Assembly: GCA_021202335.1 (NCBI GenBank)
Contig: JAJQDE010000054.1
Span: 1 to 56,601 of the forward strand
Source: Lachnospiraceae bacterium
GTDB lineage: Bacteria > Bacillota > Clostridia > Lachnospirales > Lachnospiraceae
Reading direction: 5' to 3'
Length of the DNA: 56,601 nucleotides
The notes under the pieces are model-generated. The model had not been told where the DNA came from, searched no databases, and was given only the letters and a program-made list of their open reading frames with translations. Of this stretch, positions 15,701-24,800 are shown piece by piece. A program made the translations under genes and the position numbers. Every line of letters starts with the position of its first letter. Within the stretch, counting starts at the first letter, position 1.

Positions 15701-17116
15701 TTAAACAGTCTTTAAGTCAAATCCAAAGTAATTTACCGCGTTATTGTAAGAGATACCCTTCACAATCTCCTCAAGTATTTCCATGTCGGCAGGGAACTCT
15801 CCGTCCTCAACCCAGTTGCCGATAAGGTTGCACATAATCCTGCGGAAATATTCATGCCTTGTGTAAGAGAGGAAGCTTCTTGAGTCTGTCAGCATTCCCA
15901 CGAAGCCTGAAAGGTTTCCGAGGTTTGCAAGGGAAATCATCTGATCCTGCATGCCGGTCTTGTGGTCGTTGAACCACCATGCGCTTCCCTGCTGGATTTT
16001 CGCACATGCGGTTGAGTCCTGGAAGCAGCCCAAAATGGTGCCGATAGCCTGATTGTCGTTCGGATTCAGGCTGTAAATGATTGTCTTGGGCAGCTCGTCG
16101 GTCTTAATCAGCGCGTTCAGGAAATCGGCAAGCTCCGCGGACGGCGCATAATTGTTGATGCAGTCGTAGCCCGTATCGGGACCTAATTGGTCGTAGCGGA
16201 GCGTGTTGTTGTCGCGCTTGCAGCCGTAATGAAGCTGCATCACCCAGCCCAGCCTGTGGTACTGCTTTCCTACAAAGAGCATGAATGCGGTCTTGTACTT
16301 TAACTCCTCCTCGCGGGTAACGGCAGCGCCGCCCTTTCTTTTTGCGAAGATGGCTTCAATTTCATCGTCGGATGCCGGCTGATACATCACATATTCCAAA
16401 GCGTGGTCGGAAACCAGACAGCCCATGGAAGCGAAAAAGTCAAGCCTGTTTAACAGAGCGTTCTTCAAGTCGGCGAAGGTGTTAATGGCAACGCCGCTTA
16501 CCTCGGAAAGCTTTGAAAGGTAGTCGAAGTAGTCGGGCTTTTCAATGTTCATAGCCTTGTCGGGACGCCATGCGGGAAGCACCTGCACGTCAAAGGTGTC
16601 GTCAGCGGAAATCTGCTTATGGTATTCAAGCGAATCAACAGGGTCGTCAGTGGTGCAGATTAAGGTGACGTTTGAGCTTTTGATAAGTCCGCGCACGCTC
16701 ATGCTGCTTTCCTGAAGCTTAGCGTTGCAGAGGTTCCAAACCTCCTCAGCCGTGCGCTTGTTGAGAGTGCCCGTGTAGCCGAAATAGCGCTGCAGCTCAA
16801 GATGCGTCCAATGATAGAGCGGATTGCCGATTGCCTTTCCCACACATTCCGCCCACTTGAAGAATTTCTCCTTGTCCGACGCGTCGCCCGTGATATATTT
16901 CTCATCAATGCCGCAGGAGCGCATAAAGCGCCATTTGTAGTGGTCACCGCCGAGCCATACCTGCGTGATGTTTTCAAATTTGCGGTCGTTTGCTATCTCT
17001 GCGGGATTGATGTGGCAGTGATAGTCAAGCACCGGCGCTTTCTCTGCGAAATTGTGATACAGGTCGCAGGCAGTCTTTGTCTGAAGTATGAAATCCTTAT
17101 CCATAAAAGCTTTCAT
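15701..17116 (-). CDS. uxaC: Glucuronate isomerase UxaC
   Basis: Converts D-glucuronate to D-fructuronate and D-galacturonate to D-tagaturonate, the first cytoplasmic step of hexuronate use. The 471-residue length fits the family; seen are the start MKAFMDKDFILQTKTACDLYH, the metal-binding HCH in DYHCHINP, GGDHYKWR and YSLNPNDN. GGAGGAACC lies just before the ATG. It is the second gene of a leftward pair, 37 bases after the LacI regulator. The later enzymes (uxaB, uxuA, kdgK, kdgA) are not in the window. Confidence 0.96.
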   Translation of the reverse strand: MKAFMDKDFILQTKTACDLYHNFAEKAPVLDYHCHINPAEIANDRKFENITQVWLGGDHYKWRFMRSCGIDEKYITGDASDKEKFFKWAECVGKAIGNPLYHWTHLELQRYFGYTGTLNKRTAEEVWNLCNAKLQESSMSVRGLIKSSNVTLICTTDDPVDSLEYHKQISADDTFDVQVLPAWRPDKAMNIEKPDYFDYLSKLSEVSGVAINTFADLKNALLNRLDFFASMGCLVSDHALEYVMYQPASDDEIEAIFAKRKGGAAVTREEELKYKTAFMLFVGKQYHRLGWVMQLHYGCKRDNNTLRYDQLGPDTGYDCINNYAPSAELADFLNALIKTDELPKTIIYSLNPNDNQAIGTILGCFQDSTACAKIQQGSAWWFNDHKTGMQDQMISLANLGNLSGFVGMLTDSRSFLSYTRHEYFRRIMCNLIGNWVEDGEFPADMEILEEIVKGISYNNAVNYFGFDLKTV

Positions 17117-17153
17117 GTTGGTTCCTCCTGTTTTTGATTAAATTTAATTTTAT

Positions 17154-18158
17154 TTAAAGAGTTGGACCTCTTTTTATCAGTTCGCCTGAAAAAATGACCT
17201 TCTGCGGCATCTCGCGGTTGTCCAAAATGCCTATCAGTGTGTTTACGATATGGTGGCAAAGCGTTTCAAGGCGGTTGTCCACGCTTGTAAGCTCCGGGTC
17301 ACAGCAGACGCTTAAAATGGAATTGTTATATCCCACAATCGATAAATCCTCGGGAATGCGAAGCCCTCTTTTGTGTGCGTATTTGACCGCGCCGATTGCG
17401 AGATTGTCGTTTGCGGCGATAATGCCCTTATATCGGATGGCGCCGTCAAGCTCCGCAAGAAAGTCCGCTATCGCGGGAAGATGGGCGTTCCTTCCGGGGA
17501 AAAACTGCATGTATTCCATGCGCGGCACAATGCCCTTCTGCGTCAGCGCGCTCTGATAGCCGGAAAGCTTGCGGAACGCGGAGTAGGATTTGGAATTGTA
17601 CAGATACAGAATATCCTCCACGCCTGTCTGCAGCAGATAGGCTGTCGCCTGCATGGTCGACTTGAAATCATCGCACAGGCTGCAGTATACGTTTTCACAG
17701 TCAAAGTCCGCATTCAGCAAAAGCACCGGAATTTCCGCCGCCGCGCTGCGGATATAGTCATTGTCGGCGTCATTGTCAGAAACAAAATTCGAGCCGACCA
17801 AAATTACGCTGTCAACCTTTTTATTCACCAAAAGATTAAGGTATTTCTGCTTGTCGGAAAGATCATAGCCCGTACAGCACAATATGCAGTTGTAATTGCT
17901 TGCCCGAAGCTCCTGCTCGATGTGATATACGGCATTGGCAAGGTACAGGTCGGAGGAGTCGGCGCACAAAATGCCGATGGTATTCATCGAGTTTAAGCCC
18001 AAGCCCCTTGCGAAGGCATTGGGGGTGTAATCGCATGCCTCAATGACTGCGAGTACCTTTTGCCGTGTCTGCGCGCTGACATTATCCGAGCCGTTTAACA
18101 CACGGGACACGGTAGCAATCGACACGCCTGCCTTCTCGGAAACATCGTAAATCGTCAT
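17154..18158 (-). CDS. LacI-family regulator, probable hexuronate regulator
   Basis: DNA-binding repressor, 334 residues. The N-terminal helix-turn-helix reads MTIYDVSEKAGVSIATVSRVLNGSDNVS, and the remainder is a periplasmic-binding-protein-like sensor domain ending in the usual IKRGPTL. ATG at 18158 is chosen because GGGAAGGA lies eight bases upstream; a TTG at 18179 would add seven residues. Clustering with uxaC and divergent kduI, and the operator-like palindrome before kduI, suggest that it senses a hexuronate or a pectin breakdown product. The effector cannot be read from the sequence. Confidence 0.88.
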   Translation of the reverse strand: MTIYDVSEKAGVSIATVSRVLNGSDNVSAQTRQKVLAVIEACDYTPNAFARGLGLNSMNTIGILCADSSDLYLANAVYHIEQELRASNYNCILCCTGYDLSDKQKYLNLLVNKKVDSVILVGSNFVSDNDADNDYIRSAAAEIPVLLLNADFDCENVYCSLCDDFKSTMQATAYLLQTGVEDILYLYNSKSYSAFRKLSGYQSALTQKGIVPRMEYMQFFPGRNAHLPAIADFLAELDGAIRYKGIIAANDNLAIGAVKYAHKRGLRIPEDLSIVGYNNSILSVCCDPELTSVDNRLETLCHHIVNTLIGILDNREMPQKVIFSGELIKRGPTL

Positions 18159-18291
18159 GAGTCTGTTCCTTCCCGCCAAATGAAAAAAATCATGTAAGCA
18201 CTATCATAAAACCGCCCCTGCCCGCTCCCGAAACAGTGGTACGGACTGTAATTAGTTTACTATGAAAATACGTGAAAATCAAGTGGAAATG

Positions 18292-18344
18292 TTGACTATT
18301 TATAAAGAATGAAGTAAAATATTATAGGCGTGTAAGCGCTTTCA
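18292..18344 (+). promoter_or_regulatory. kduI promoter with cre/LacI-type operator
   Basis: TTGACT (18292-18297), a 17-base spacer and TAAAAT (18315-18320) form a sigma-A-type promoter. TGTAAGCGCTTTCA at 18331-18344 matches the Firmicute catabolite-response (cre) consensus throughout and is also a plausible LacI-family operator. Its position at about +4 to +17 would block initiation when bound. CcpA or the neighbouring LacI protein could be the ligand. Confidence 0.8.
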
Positions 18345-18419
18345 GACATAAAACCGTTTAACGGTGTATGATAATTAAACATTCTATATTCAAAAAAATG
18401 ATAAAGTGAGGTAAGGATT

Positions 18420-19280
18420 ATGGAGCTTCGTACAGCGGCGTCCCCAAAGGACGTAAAAAATTACACAACACAAAGACTGAGAGAGGAATTTTTGATTGAC
18501 GATTTGTTTCAGGTTGACGAAATCAAGCTGGTTTACAGCCACATTGACCGCATCATCACGGGTTCCGCCGTGCCGGTAAAGCCCCTGAAGCTGACAGCCG
18601 GCGATGAGCTTCGCGCGGAGTATTTCTGCCAAAGACGCGAGCTTGGCGTGATCAACATCGGTCCTGCGGGCGTCATTACAATCGACGGCAAGAGATACGA
18701 GGTAGGGCATAAGGAAGGCATGTATATCGGAATGGGCGCGCGTGATATCACGTTTGAGTCTGTGGACTCCTCAAAGCCCGCCAAATTCTATTTAAACAGC
18801 GCGCCGGCGCATAAGGAGTACCCGACAAAGCTGATAAAGCCGCAGGGCGAGCCGTCGGAGGACGTGGTAATTATCAAGGATGAGAACAAGGTCGAGCTTG
18901 GCTGCCTTGAGGACGCAAACCACAGAGTGATCAATAAATACATACTGCCGGGACAGGTTGAGAGCTGCCAGCTCGTGATGGGCATGACCGCATTGAAGCC
19001 CGGAAGCGTATGGAACACGATGCCGTGCCACACGCACGACAGGCGCATGGAGGTTTACCTTTATTTCGATATGCCCGAGGACGCGTTTGTGATGCATTAC
19101 ATGGGCGAGCCGTCGGAAACAAGGCATATCGTGATGAGAAATGAGCAGGCGGTAATTTCCCCGAGCTGGTCAATCCATTCAGGCAGCGGAAGCCGCGCAT
19201 ATACCTTTATTTGGGGTATGGTCGGAGAAAATCAGGACTTCGACGATATGGACGGAGTGGAAATGAAGGATTTGCTGTAA
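18420..19280 (+). CDS. kduI: 5-dehydro-4-deoxy-D-glucuronate isomerase KduI
   Basis: Isomerises 5-keto-4-deoxyuronate, the product of unsaturated uronides from pectin or glycosaminoglycans, to 2,5-diketo-3-deoxygluconate. The 286-residue cupin has the zinc-site segment MPCHTHDRRMEVYLYF and the conserved SPSWSIHSGSGSRAYTFIWGM end. The Shine-Dalgarno GTGAGGTAAGG lies before the ATG. It is transcribed alone from the promoter at 18292 and closed by the terminator at 19306. Its partner dehydrogenase KduD is not in the window. Confidence 0.96.
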   Translation: MELRTAASPKDVKNYTTQRLREEFLIDDLFQVDEIKLVYSHIDRIITGSAVPVKPLKLTAGDELRAEYFCQRRELGVINIGPAGVITIDGKRYEVGHKEGMYIGMGARDITFESVDSSKPAKFYLNSAPAHKEYPTKLIKPQGEPSEDVVIIKDENKVELGCLEDANHRVINKYILPGQVESCQLVMGMTALKPGSVWNTMPCHTHDRRMEVYLYFDMPEDAFVMHYMGEPSETRHIVMRNEQAVISPSWSIHSGSGSRAYTFIWGMVGENQDFDDMDGVEMKDLL

Positions 19281-19305
19281 GCGATACATTCACGGAGAAA
19301 AGCAG

Positions 19306-19339
19306 GAGCGTTTGATGTTGGAAACGCTCTTGTTTTTTT
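19306..19339 (+). terminator. Terminator after kduI
   Basis: GAGCGTTT (19306-19313) pairs with AAACGCTC (19322-19329) and is followed by TTGTTTTTTT, a typical intrinsic terminator. Confidence 0.9.
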
Positions 19340-19353
19340 GCGGCAATGCTTTG

Positions 19354-19406
19354 GCAACAGGATATGGAAATATCAGTCGGGATGTGGTAAAATAAACCAT
19401 ATACGG
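19354..19406 (+). promoter_or_regulatory. Sortase promoter, duplicated copy 1
   Basis: TGGAAA (19365-19370), 17 bases, TAAAAT (19388-19393) with an extended -10 (TGG before it). The 53-base block 19354-19406 matches 21758-21810 without gaps at 46 positions, the last 23 of them identical. The matching block lies before the surface protein gene, so sortase and substrate probably share control. Confidence 0.7.
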
Positions 19407-19436
19407 CTGCAGTCCGGAAGTAAGGGGGCGTGAACG

Positions 19437-20252
19437 ATGCAAAAAAGAAGGGCGCTTCGGCTTGTAAGGGCGGCGCTTTTGCTGATTATGCTGGCGTGCC
19501 TGTTTGGGCTTGCGCGGGAATACATTTTGTCCGTAAGGCACCAAAGGGCGCAGGCGAAGATAACAGATGCCTTGACGGCGCAGGAGGAGCTGCCGTCTGT
19601 CACGGAAACGCAGGAGTCCGAATCGGAGCCTGTGCCTGAAACGCAGACGGAAAGCGACGGCGAAAAAGAGCCTGCCATCATTGACAGGCTTGCGGATTTA
19701 TATGCGCAAAACAACGATTTGGTCGGGTGGCTTTCCATTCCGGGCATGGAGATAGATTATCCCGTTATGCAGTGCGCGGACAACGAATACTATCTCCACC
19801 ATAATTTCTATGGCGAGGAGGACAGATACGGCTGCCTGTTCGTCAAGGACATTGCGGATGTCGATACCCCCGGCACGAATTTTATCATATACGGGCATAA
19901 CATGAAGGACGGCAGTATGTTTGGGGATTTGGACGCGTACCGGGAGGAAGCGTTCTACCGCGAGCATACAAAGCTTAACTTTGAAACGCTGTATGAGGAG
20001 CGAACCTATGAAATCATGGCGGTATTCCTCTCGCACGTATATAAAAGCGATGAGGAAGGGTTTCGCTACTACGGGTTTTATCAGGCGGACACTGAGGAAG
20101 AATTCCTTGACTTCTATGACAACGTAAAGGCTTTGGCGCTTTACGACACGGGAGTTGAGGCGGCATTTGGGGACACCCTTCTGACCCTCTCTACCTGCGC
20201 CTACCACGAGGAGGACGGCAGGCTTGTTGTTGTGGCAAAGAGGGTAGTGTGA
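19437..20252 (+). CDS. srtB: Class B sortase
   Basis: Membrane transpeptidase that anchors surface proteins to peptidoglycan, 271 residues. Seen: one N-terminal membrane segment (about residues 9-28), a Glu/Thr/Ser-rich linker, then the sortase fold with catalytic His in IYGHNMKDGSMF, Cys in TLSTCAYHEEDGR and Arg in GRLVVVAKR. The YGHN and TLSTC context is class B. AAGGGGG lies before the ATG. The surface protein gene at 21868, with a matching promoter and an EPKTGD sorting motif, is the obvious substrate; the intervening ATPase gene is likely a later arrival. The stop codon lies inside hairpin 1 of stem-loop element B. Confidence 0.93.
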   Translation: MQKRRALRLVRAALLLIMLACLFGLAREYILSVRHQRAQAKITDALTAQEELPSVTETQESESEPVPETQTESDGEKEPAIIDRLADLYAQNNDLVGWLSIPGMEIDYPVMQCADNEYYLHHNFYGEEDRYGCLFVKDIADVDTPGTNFIIYGHNMKDGSMFGDLDAYREEAFYREHTKLNFETLYEERTYEIMAVFLSHVYKSDEEGFRYYGFYQADTEEEFLDFYDNVKALALYDTGVEAAFGDTLLTLSTCAYHEEDGRLVVVAKRVV

Positions 20253-20381
20253 AAAATAAGCTCGATAGCTTATTTTTCACACGGCTATTTGTGCAAAAGT
20301 GTCACAAATAGCTTTGATGGCAGACGCAAATCTGATATTTGCGTCGCCCCGTCGCGTAAAACGCTCCGGAATAGAGGGTAG
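20239..20381 (+). repeat. Stem-loop element, copy B, flanked by a 9-bp direct repeat
   Basis: Seen: hairpin 1 has perfect 15-bp arms (20247-20261 and 20268-20282); hairpin 2 has 10-bp arms (20284-20293 and 20303-20312) with loop CAAAAGTGT; hairpin 3 has 9-bp arms (20323-20331 and 20337-20345); then CGCGTAAAACGCTCCGG. AGAGGGTAG flanks it on both sides (20239-20247 and 20373-20381). No rightward gene follows: the next gene is convergent. This is the only long class 1 copy whose hairpin 2 loop no longer complements ACGCTCCGG (20361-20369). The sequence at 21813-21842 reads like the same site without the element. Confidence 0.75.
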
Positions 20382-20392
20382 AATAATTAGAT

Positions 20393-21646
20393 TTATAATT
20401 CCAAGCTATTCTCACGTAAAAGGAAATCATATATATTGATATACTCAACACCGTCTTCATCATGTTTTAGATTAATGACATCCTTTACAATAATAATTTT
20501 TTTGAAGGAATCGTTGATACTGATCAGGGATGCTTTCTCCTGCTTCGTTTTTTCTATATCGGGTAGGCTGTAAGCGGATTGAATATAGTATTTTTTACTT
20601 CCAAGACTGGCTACAAAATCTACCTCTAATTGTTTTTTTGCCATCACGCCATCTCGGTTACGTTCTCTTTTTTGAACCACACCTACATCTACCTGAAATC
20701 CGCGCATTCGTAATTCATTATAGATAATATTTTCCATCAAATGCGTTTCTTCAACCTGCCTGAAGCCTAATCGGGCGTTTCTAAGCCCTACATCCTCAAA
20801 ATAATATTTTACAGGCGAACCAATATATTTTCTGCCTTTTACATCATAACGCTGCGCTTCTGTTATCACAAACGCGTCTTTCAAATACTCAATATACTGC
20901 CTGATTGTGTTTACGCTGATATTTGACTGAATCACACTGCGGAAGGTTCCTTCAATCCTTGTTGGATTTGTGAGTGTACCAATGGAGAATGCAAGTATGT
21001 TAATCAAATCATTTAATTCTTGAATCCGTTCAATGCTGTTACGTTCCACAATATCCTTAATATATGTTTCATTAAACAATGTGCTGAGATACTGTATCTT
21101 TTGTTCCTCTGATTTCATCGTAACAGTGAGCGGGAGTCCGCCGTAGGCGATGTAATCCGCCCATCCCTGATACCGATCTTTGTCATACACTTGCATAAAT
21201 TCTTTAAAGGACAGTGGGTAAATGTGAATTTCATCACCACGACCTCTAAATTCTGTAATAATATCCTTTGATAAGAACTTTGAATTGCTTCCGGTCACAT
21301 AGACATCTGCATTTTCAATATGGAGCAGAGAGTTTAATACTTCTTCAAATTCATCCAACATCTGCACTTCATCTAATAAAATGTAATATTGCTCGGAAGC
21401 CTTTATCTGCTCATCAATGTAATCAAGAATTTTGTCCGGATTTCTTAGCTCCTTGTTTTTTCGCTGATCTAATTCGATGGTGATGATATGATCTTCTTTT
21501 ACACCGCTTTCCAACAGATAATTTTTAAAAATGTGAAAAACCATGTAAGACTTACCACATCTGCGAAGACCGGTAATTACTTTAATCATTCCATTGTGCA
21601 TACGCACCTTTAAGGCATCTAAGTATCTGTCTCGCCTGATTTCCAT
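20393..21646 (-). CDS. AAA ATPase with DUF4143 domain
   Basis: Predicted ATP-binding protein of unknown role, 417 residues. The N-terminal AAA_14 domain has Walker A TGLRRCGKS (about residues 25-33), a Walker B-type YILLDEVQ and the sensor TGSNSKFLS; the C-terminal DUF4143 domain, with LEVDFVAS, resembles restriction-endonuclease-like folds. Such genes are common, often multicopy and scattered in gut Firmicutes and Bacteroidetes. Base composition and codon use are clearly more A+T-rich than the neighbours, it lies on the opposite strand between sortase and substrate, and a 15-bp direct repeat (20373-20387 and 21828-21842) brackets it. These points favour insertion. An extended -10 (TGGTATAAT, leftward, about 21702-21710) lies upstream. 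Confidence 0.85.
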   Translation of the reverse strand: MEIRRDRYLDALKVRMHNGMIKVITGLRRCGKSYMVFHIFKNYLLESGVKEDHIITIELDQRKNKELRNPDKILDYIDEQIKASEQYYILLDEVQMLDEFEEVLNSLLHIENADVYVTGSNSKFLSKDIITEFRGRGDEIHIYPLSFKEFMQVYDKDRYQGWADYIAYGGLPLTVTMKSEEQKIQYLSTLFNETYIKDIVERNSIERIQELNDLINILAFSIGTLTNPTRIEGTFRSVIQSNISVNTIRQYIEYLKDAFVITEAQRYDVKGRKYIGSPVKYYFEDVGLRNARLGFRQVEETHLMENIIYNELRMRGFQVDVGVVQKRERNRDGVMAKKQLEVDFVASLGSKKYYIQSAYSLPDIEKTKQEKASLISINDSFKKIIIVKDVINLKHDEDGVEYINIYDFLLRENSLEL

Positions 21647-21757
21647 AAACTCAACCCTCGCTTCATTGATTGTTAAGGGTAATTGTGCCCTTTTTTGTCA
21701 ATGATTATACCACATATCAGAATTTTTTGCTATTATTATATGGAATTTGGGAAAAAA

Positions 21758-21842
21758 GCAGCAGGTTATGGCAATATAATTAGGGCTGTGGTAAAATAAA
21801 CCATATACGGATTTGTTGCCGTGGCAAAGAGGGTAGAATAAT
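21758..21842 (+). promoter_or_regulatory. Surface protein promoter (duplicated copy 2) fused to a sortase gene tail
   Basis: TGGCAA (21769-21774), 17 bases, TAAAAT (21792-21797): a near copy of the sortase promoter block (46 of 53 positions). Two bases after it, 21813-21836 matches the last 24 bases of the sortase reading frame (20224-20247) with two differences. The segment therefore looks like a duplicated sortase locus with its middle deleted. AATAAT then leads to the AGAGGAG ribosome binding site of the surface protein gene. Confidence 0.7.
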
Positions 21843-21867
21843 CAAGGATAGATAGAGGAGAAAAGCT

Positions 21868-24800
21868 ATGGATAAGCTGATAAAATGTCAAACAATTTTT
21901 TACAAGGGGCTGGCGATTTTTCTGGCAGTCGCGCTTATTGTAAGCCAAAACGAGTTTGTATCGCTCGCGGCGGAAAGTGCGGAAGCTGAAACGGAAGCCG
22001 TGTCGGAAAGCGCGGAAGCTGAAACGGAAGCCGTGTCGGAGAACGCGGAAGCTGAAACGGAAGCCGCAGCGGAGAGCGCGGAGCCGGAGCAGAGCGAAAA
22101 TGACGAAACGGAGCAGTATGCGCCGCTTGAAAGCGATACCGATATTGAAACCGCTGCCGAAACCGAGCCGGAGGATGTTGATTACAATACCGGGGGGGGG
22201 TATTTCGAAAGAAGAAACACAGGAAGCTGAAACGACTAAGGAAGAGGCTGCGGACTTCGAAACGACAGCCGGAGTGGATGCGGCGGAGAACGGAAGCGTG
22301 GGGGACACGTTTGATGATGGGACGTATACATACACGGTTACTTCGGCTGACGCGGGCGATTTGCAGGTGGAGGTAACGGGGCTTGTGGCTGGAATTTCGA
22401 CTGTTACGAATCCGACGATACCATCGGCAGTGAACTATAACGGAGATTCTTATGCAGTGAAACAGATAGGGGAGAAAGCATTTTATAATGAGTATAATGA
22501 GTATAATGGACTGACAGGAAATCTTACGATACCGAATAGTGTGACGAGCATAGGAGATTACGCATTTTATAAGCGCAGAGGACTAACAGGAGATTTGACA
22601 ATACCAAACAGTGTTACAAACGTAGGAGATCACGCGTTTGGTGGATGCGATGGATTTACTGGAAGCCTGACGATATCGAATAATTTGACAAGTATAGGAG
22701 AAGGCGTGTTTAGTTCGTGCAGCGGGTTAACAGGAAACCTGATAATACCGGACAGTGTGACAAACATAGGATATTCCGCATTTGCCGGATGCAGCGGATT
22801 AACAGGAAGCTTGACAATACCAAACAGTGTAACAAGCATGGGGGATTATGCGTTTTTGGAATGTAAAGGTTTGACAGGTCTGACATTATCTAGTGGATTG
22901 ACGAGTATAGGAATATGTGCGTTTTCGGAATGTAAAGGACTAACAGGAAATCTTACGATACCAAGTAATGTGGCAAGTATAGAAGCTGATGCGTTTGTAA
23001 ATTGTAGTGGCTTGACAAGCCTGACATTATCTAGTGGATTGACGAGTATAGGAAATGGTGCTTTTTATGTATGTAGTGGACTAACAGGAAACCTTATAAT
23101 ACCGGACAGTGTAACGGAAATAGGTGATGAAGCGTTTGCAAGAACGGGAATATCATCAGTAAAATTATCAAACAATATGACGAGCTTATCTTCGGGCGTT
23201 TTTTATAATTGTGATAATTTGGATAATGTAGAAATACCTGGTGGTATTAAAGAAATTGGAACATTTGCGTTTTGGGGATGCAACAATCTGTCCAATATAC
23301 AGGTATATGCAGGAATTTCAATTGGTGATTACGCATTTAGGTATTGCGATGCTTTGGAGCAGCTTAAAATTGTTATGCCTGACAGCGTGGACTTGATTAC
23401 GCTGCTGTATGACGAAACCGATGGCGGCAGACAAAAATGGTTTGATGGCTGCCCCAGTGACCGCTATATCAATTTTTTGGCGGCTGACGGCACCGAACTA
23501 AGTACAATCTCCACCCCAACGCTGGAGCAGGCAATAAATGCGTATAAAAGTGTAGACGACGGCGATACAAGCGATAATCTGTGGTATGGATGGAAGCTGT
23601 CGGCTGCGGGAAATTCGGGCATCAGCATAGTTGTACTCAAAGATGGTCTTACATGGTTAAATTGTGATAAAAAGTTTGCTTTGAAAGAGCAAGACAACGC
23701 GAACGCAAGTTATATTACGGATTATGAAACGGTAAGTGTACCTGACGGAACCTATGATATATATGAAATAACGGAAAGCGGAGAGTATGTTGATATCCAA
23801 ACTAGCCGTTATATACCTCCTGATGAGGATAACATCACTTTACATTTATATTATTACACAGTGACATTTTATGACGATGCGGTTGAATACGGAAGCGATA
23901 CGCCTTGGAAGCCGCAAATAGTTCCGTATAATACTTGTGCAGAAGAACCTGAAGAAAATCCGGTTAAGGATGGATATACTTTTAAAAGATGGGTGACGAT
24001 AAATGATAATGGAACCACTAATTTTAGTTTTGGCACAAGAATTACAAAAAAGACGGATTTATATACAAGCTGGACGGCAAACAAATATTCCGTGTCAGTC
24101 ACGGTTTATAAGGATGGTGAGAGTTGGGAGAATAGCGGTAAAGAGTTTGCTTTTAAGAATAGCAGTTATTCCGGGTCGAGTCCGATACCGAACGGAAGCT
24201 ATGAAATATATGATAAAAATGACTCGGTATATTTCACTGATTGGATAGATACAGGTGTTGAGGTGACGGTAGATGGGAGTGATACAACGGCTGAGGTATA
24301 TTATTATACAGTGACATTCTGTGATGAGAATGGAAATACATATTATGGACCGAGATCACCCAAAATGATACCAAAAGGTCAGAAGGTAACCTGCCCTACG
24401 AATCCTACAAAGACCGGTTATACCTTTGCAGGGTGGGTTACAAAGAACGCGAATAATGAGGAAGAGAAATTTGACTTTGAAAATACAGCAATCGAGAGCA
24501 CTATATATTTATATGCAACTTGGACAACCCAAGCATATTCGCTTGGCATAACCGTAAACAAGGACGGTGCGGAGTGGACAGACCACGGTAAAACCTTTGT
24601 CCTGACCTCTGACAGCGGCTCAAGCTTCATAAGCGATTATACAAGCCTGACAAACGGCACATACGAAATCTACGACGCAACTGGGGCAACAGACAGCACA
24701 GCCTACATAGACACGGGCGTTCCGGTGACGGTAAACGGTGAAGCGGCGACTGCGACAATAGATTATTACACCGTGACCTTCTATGACGATGGCACTGCAT

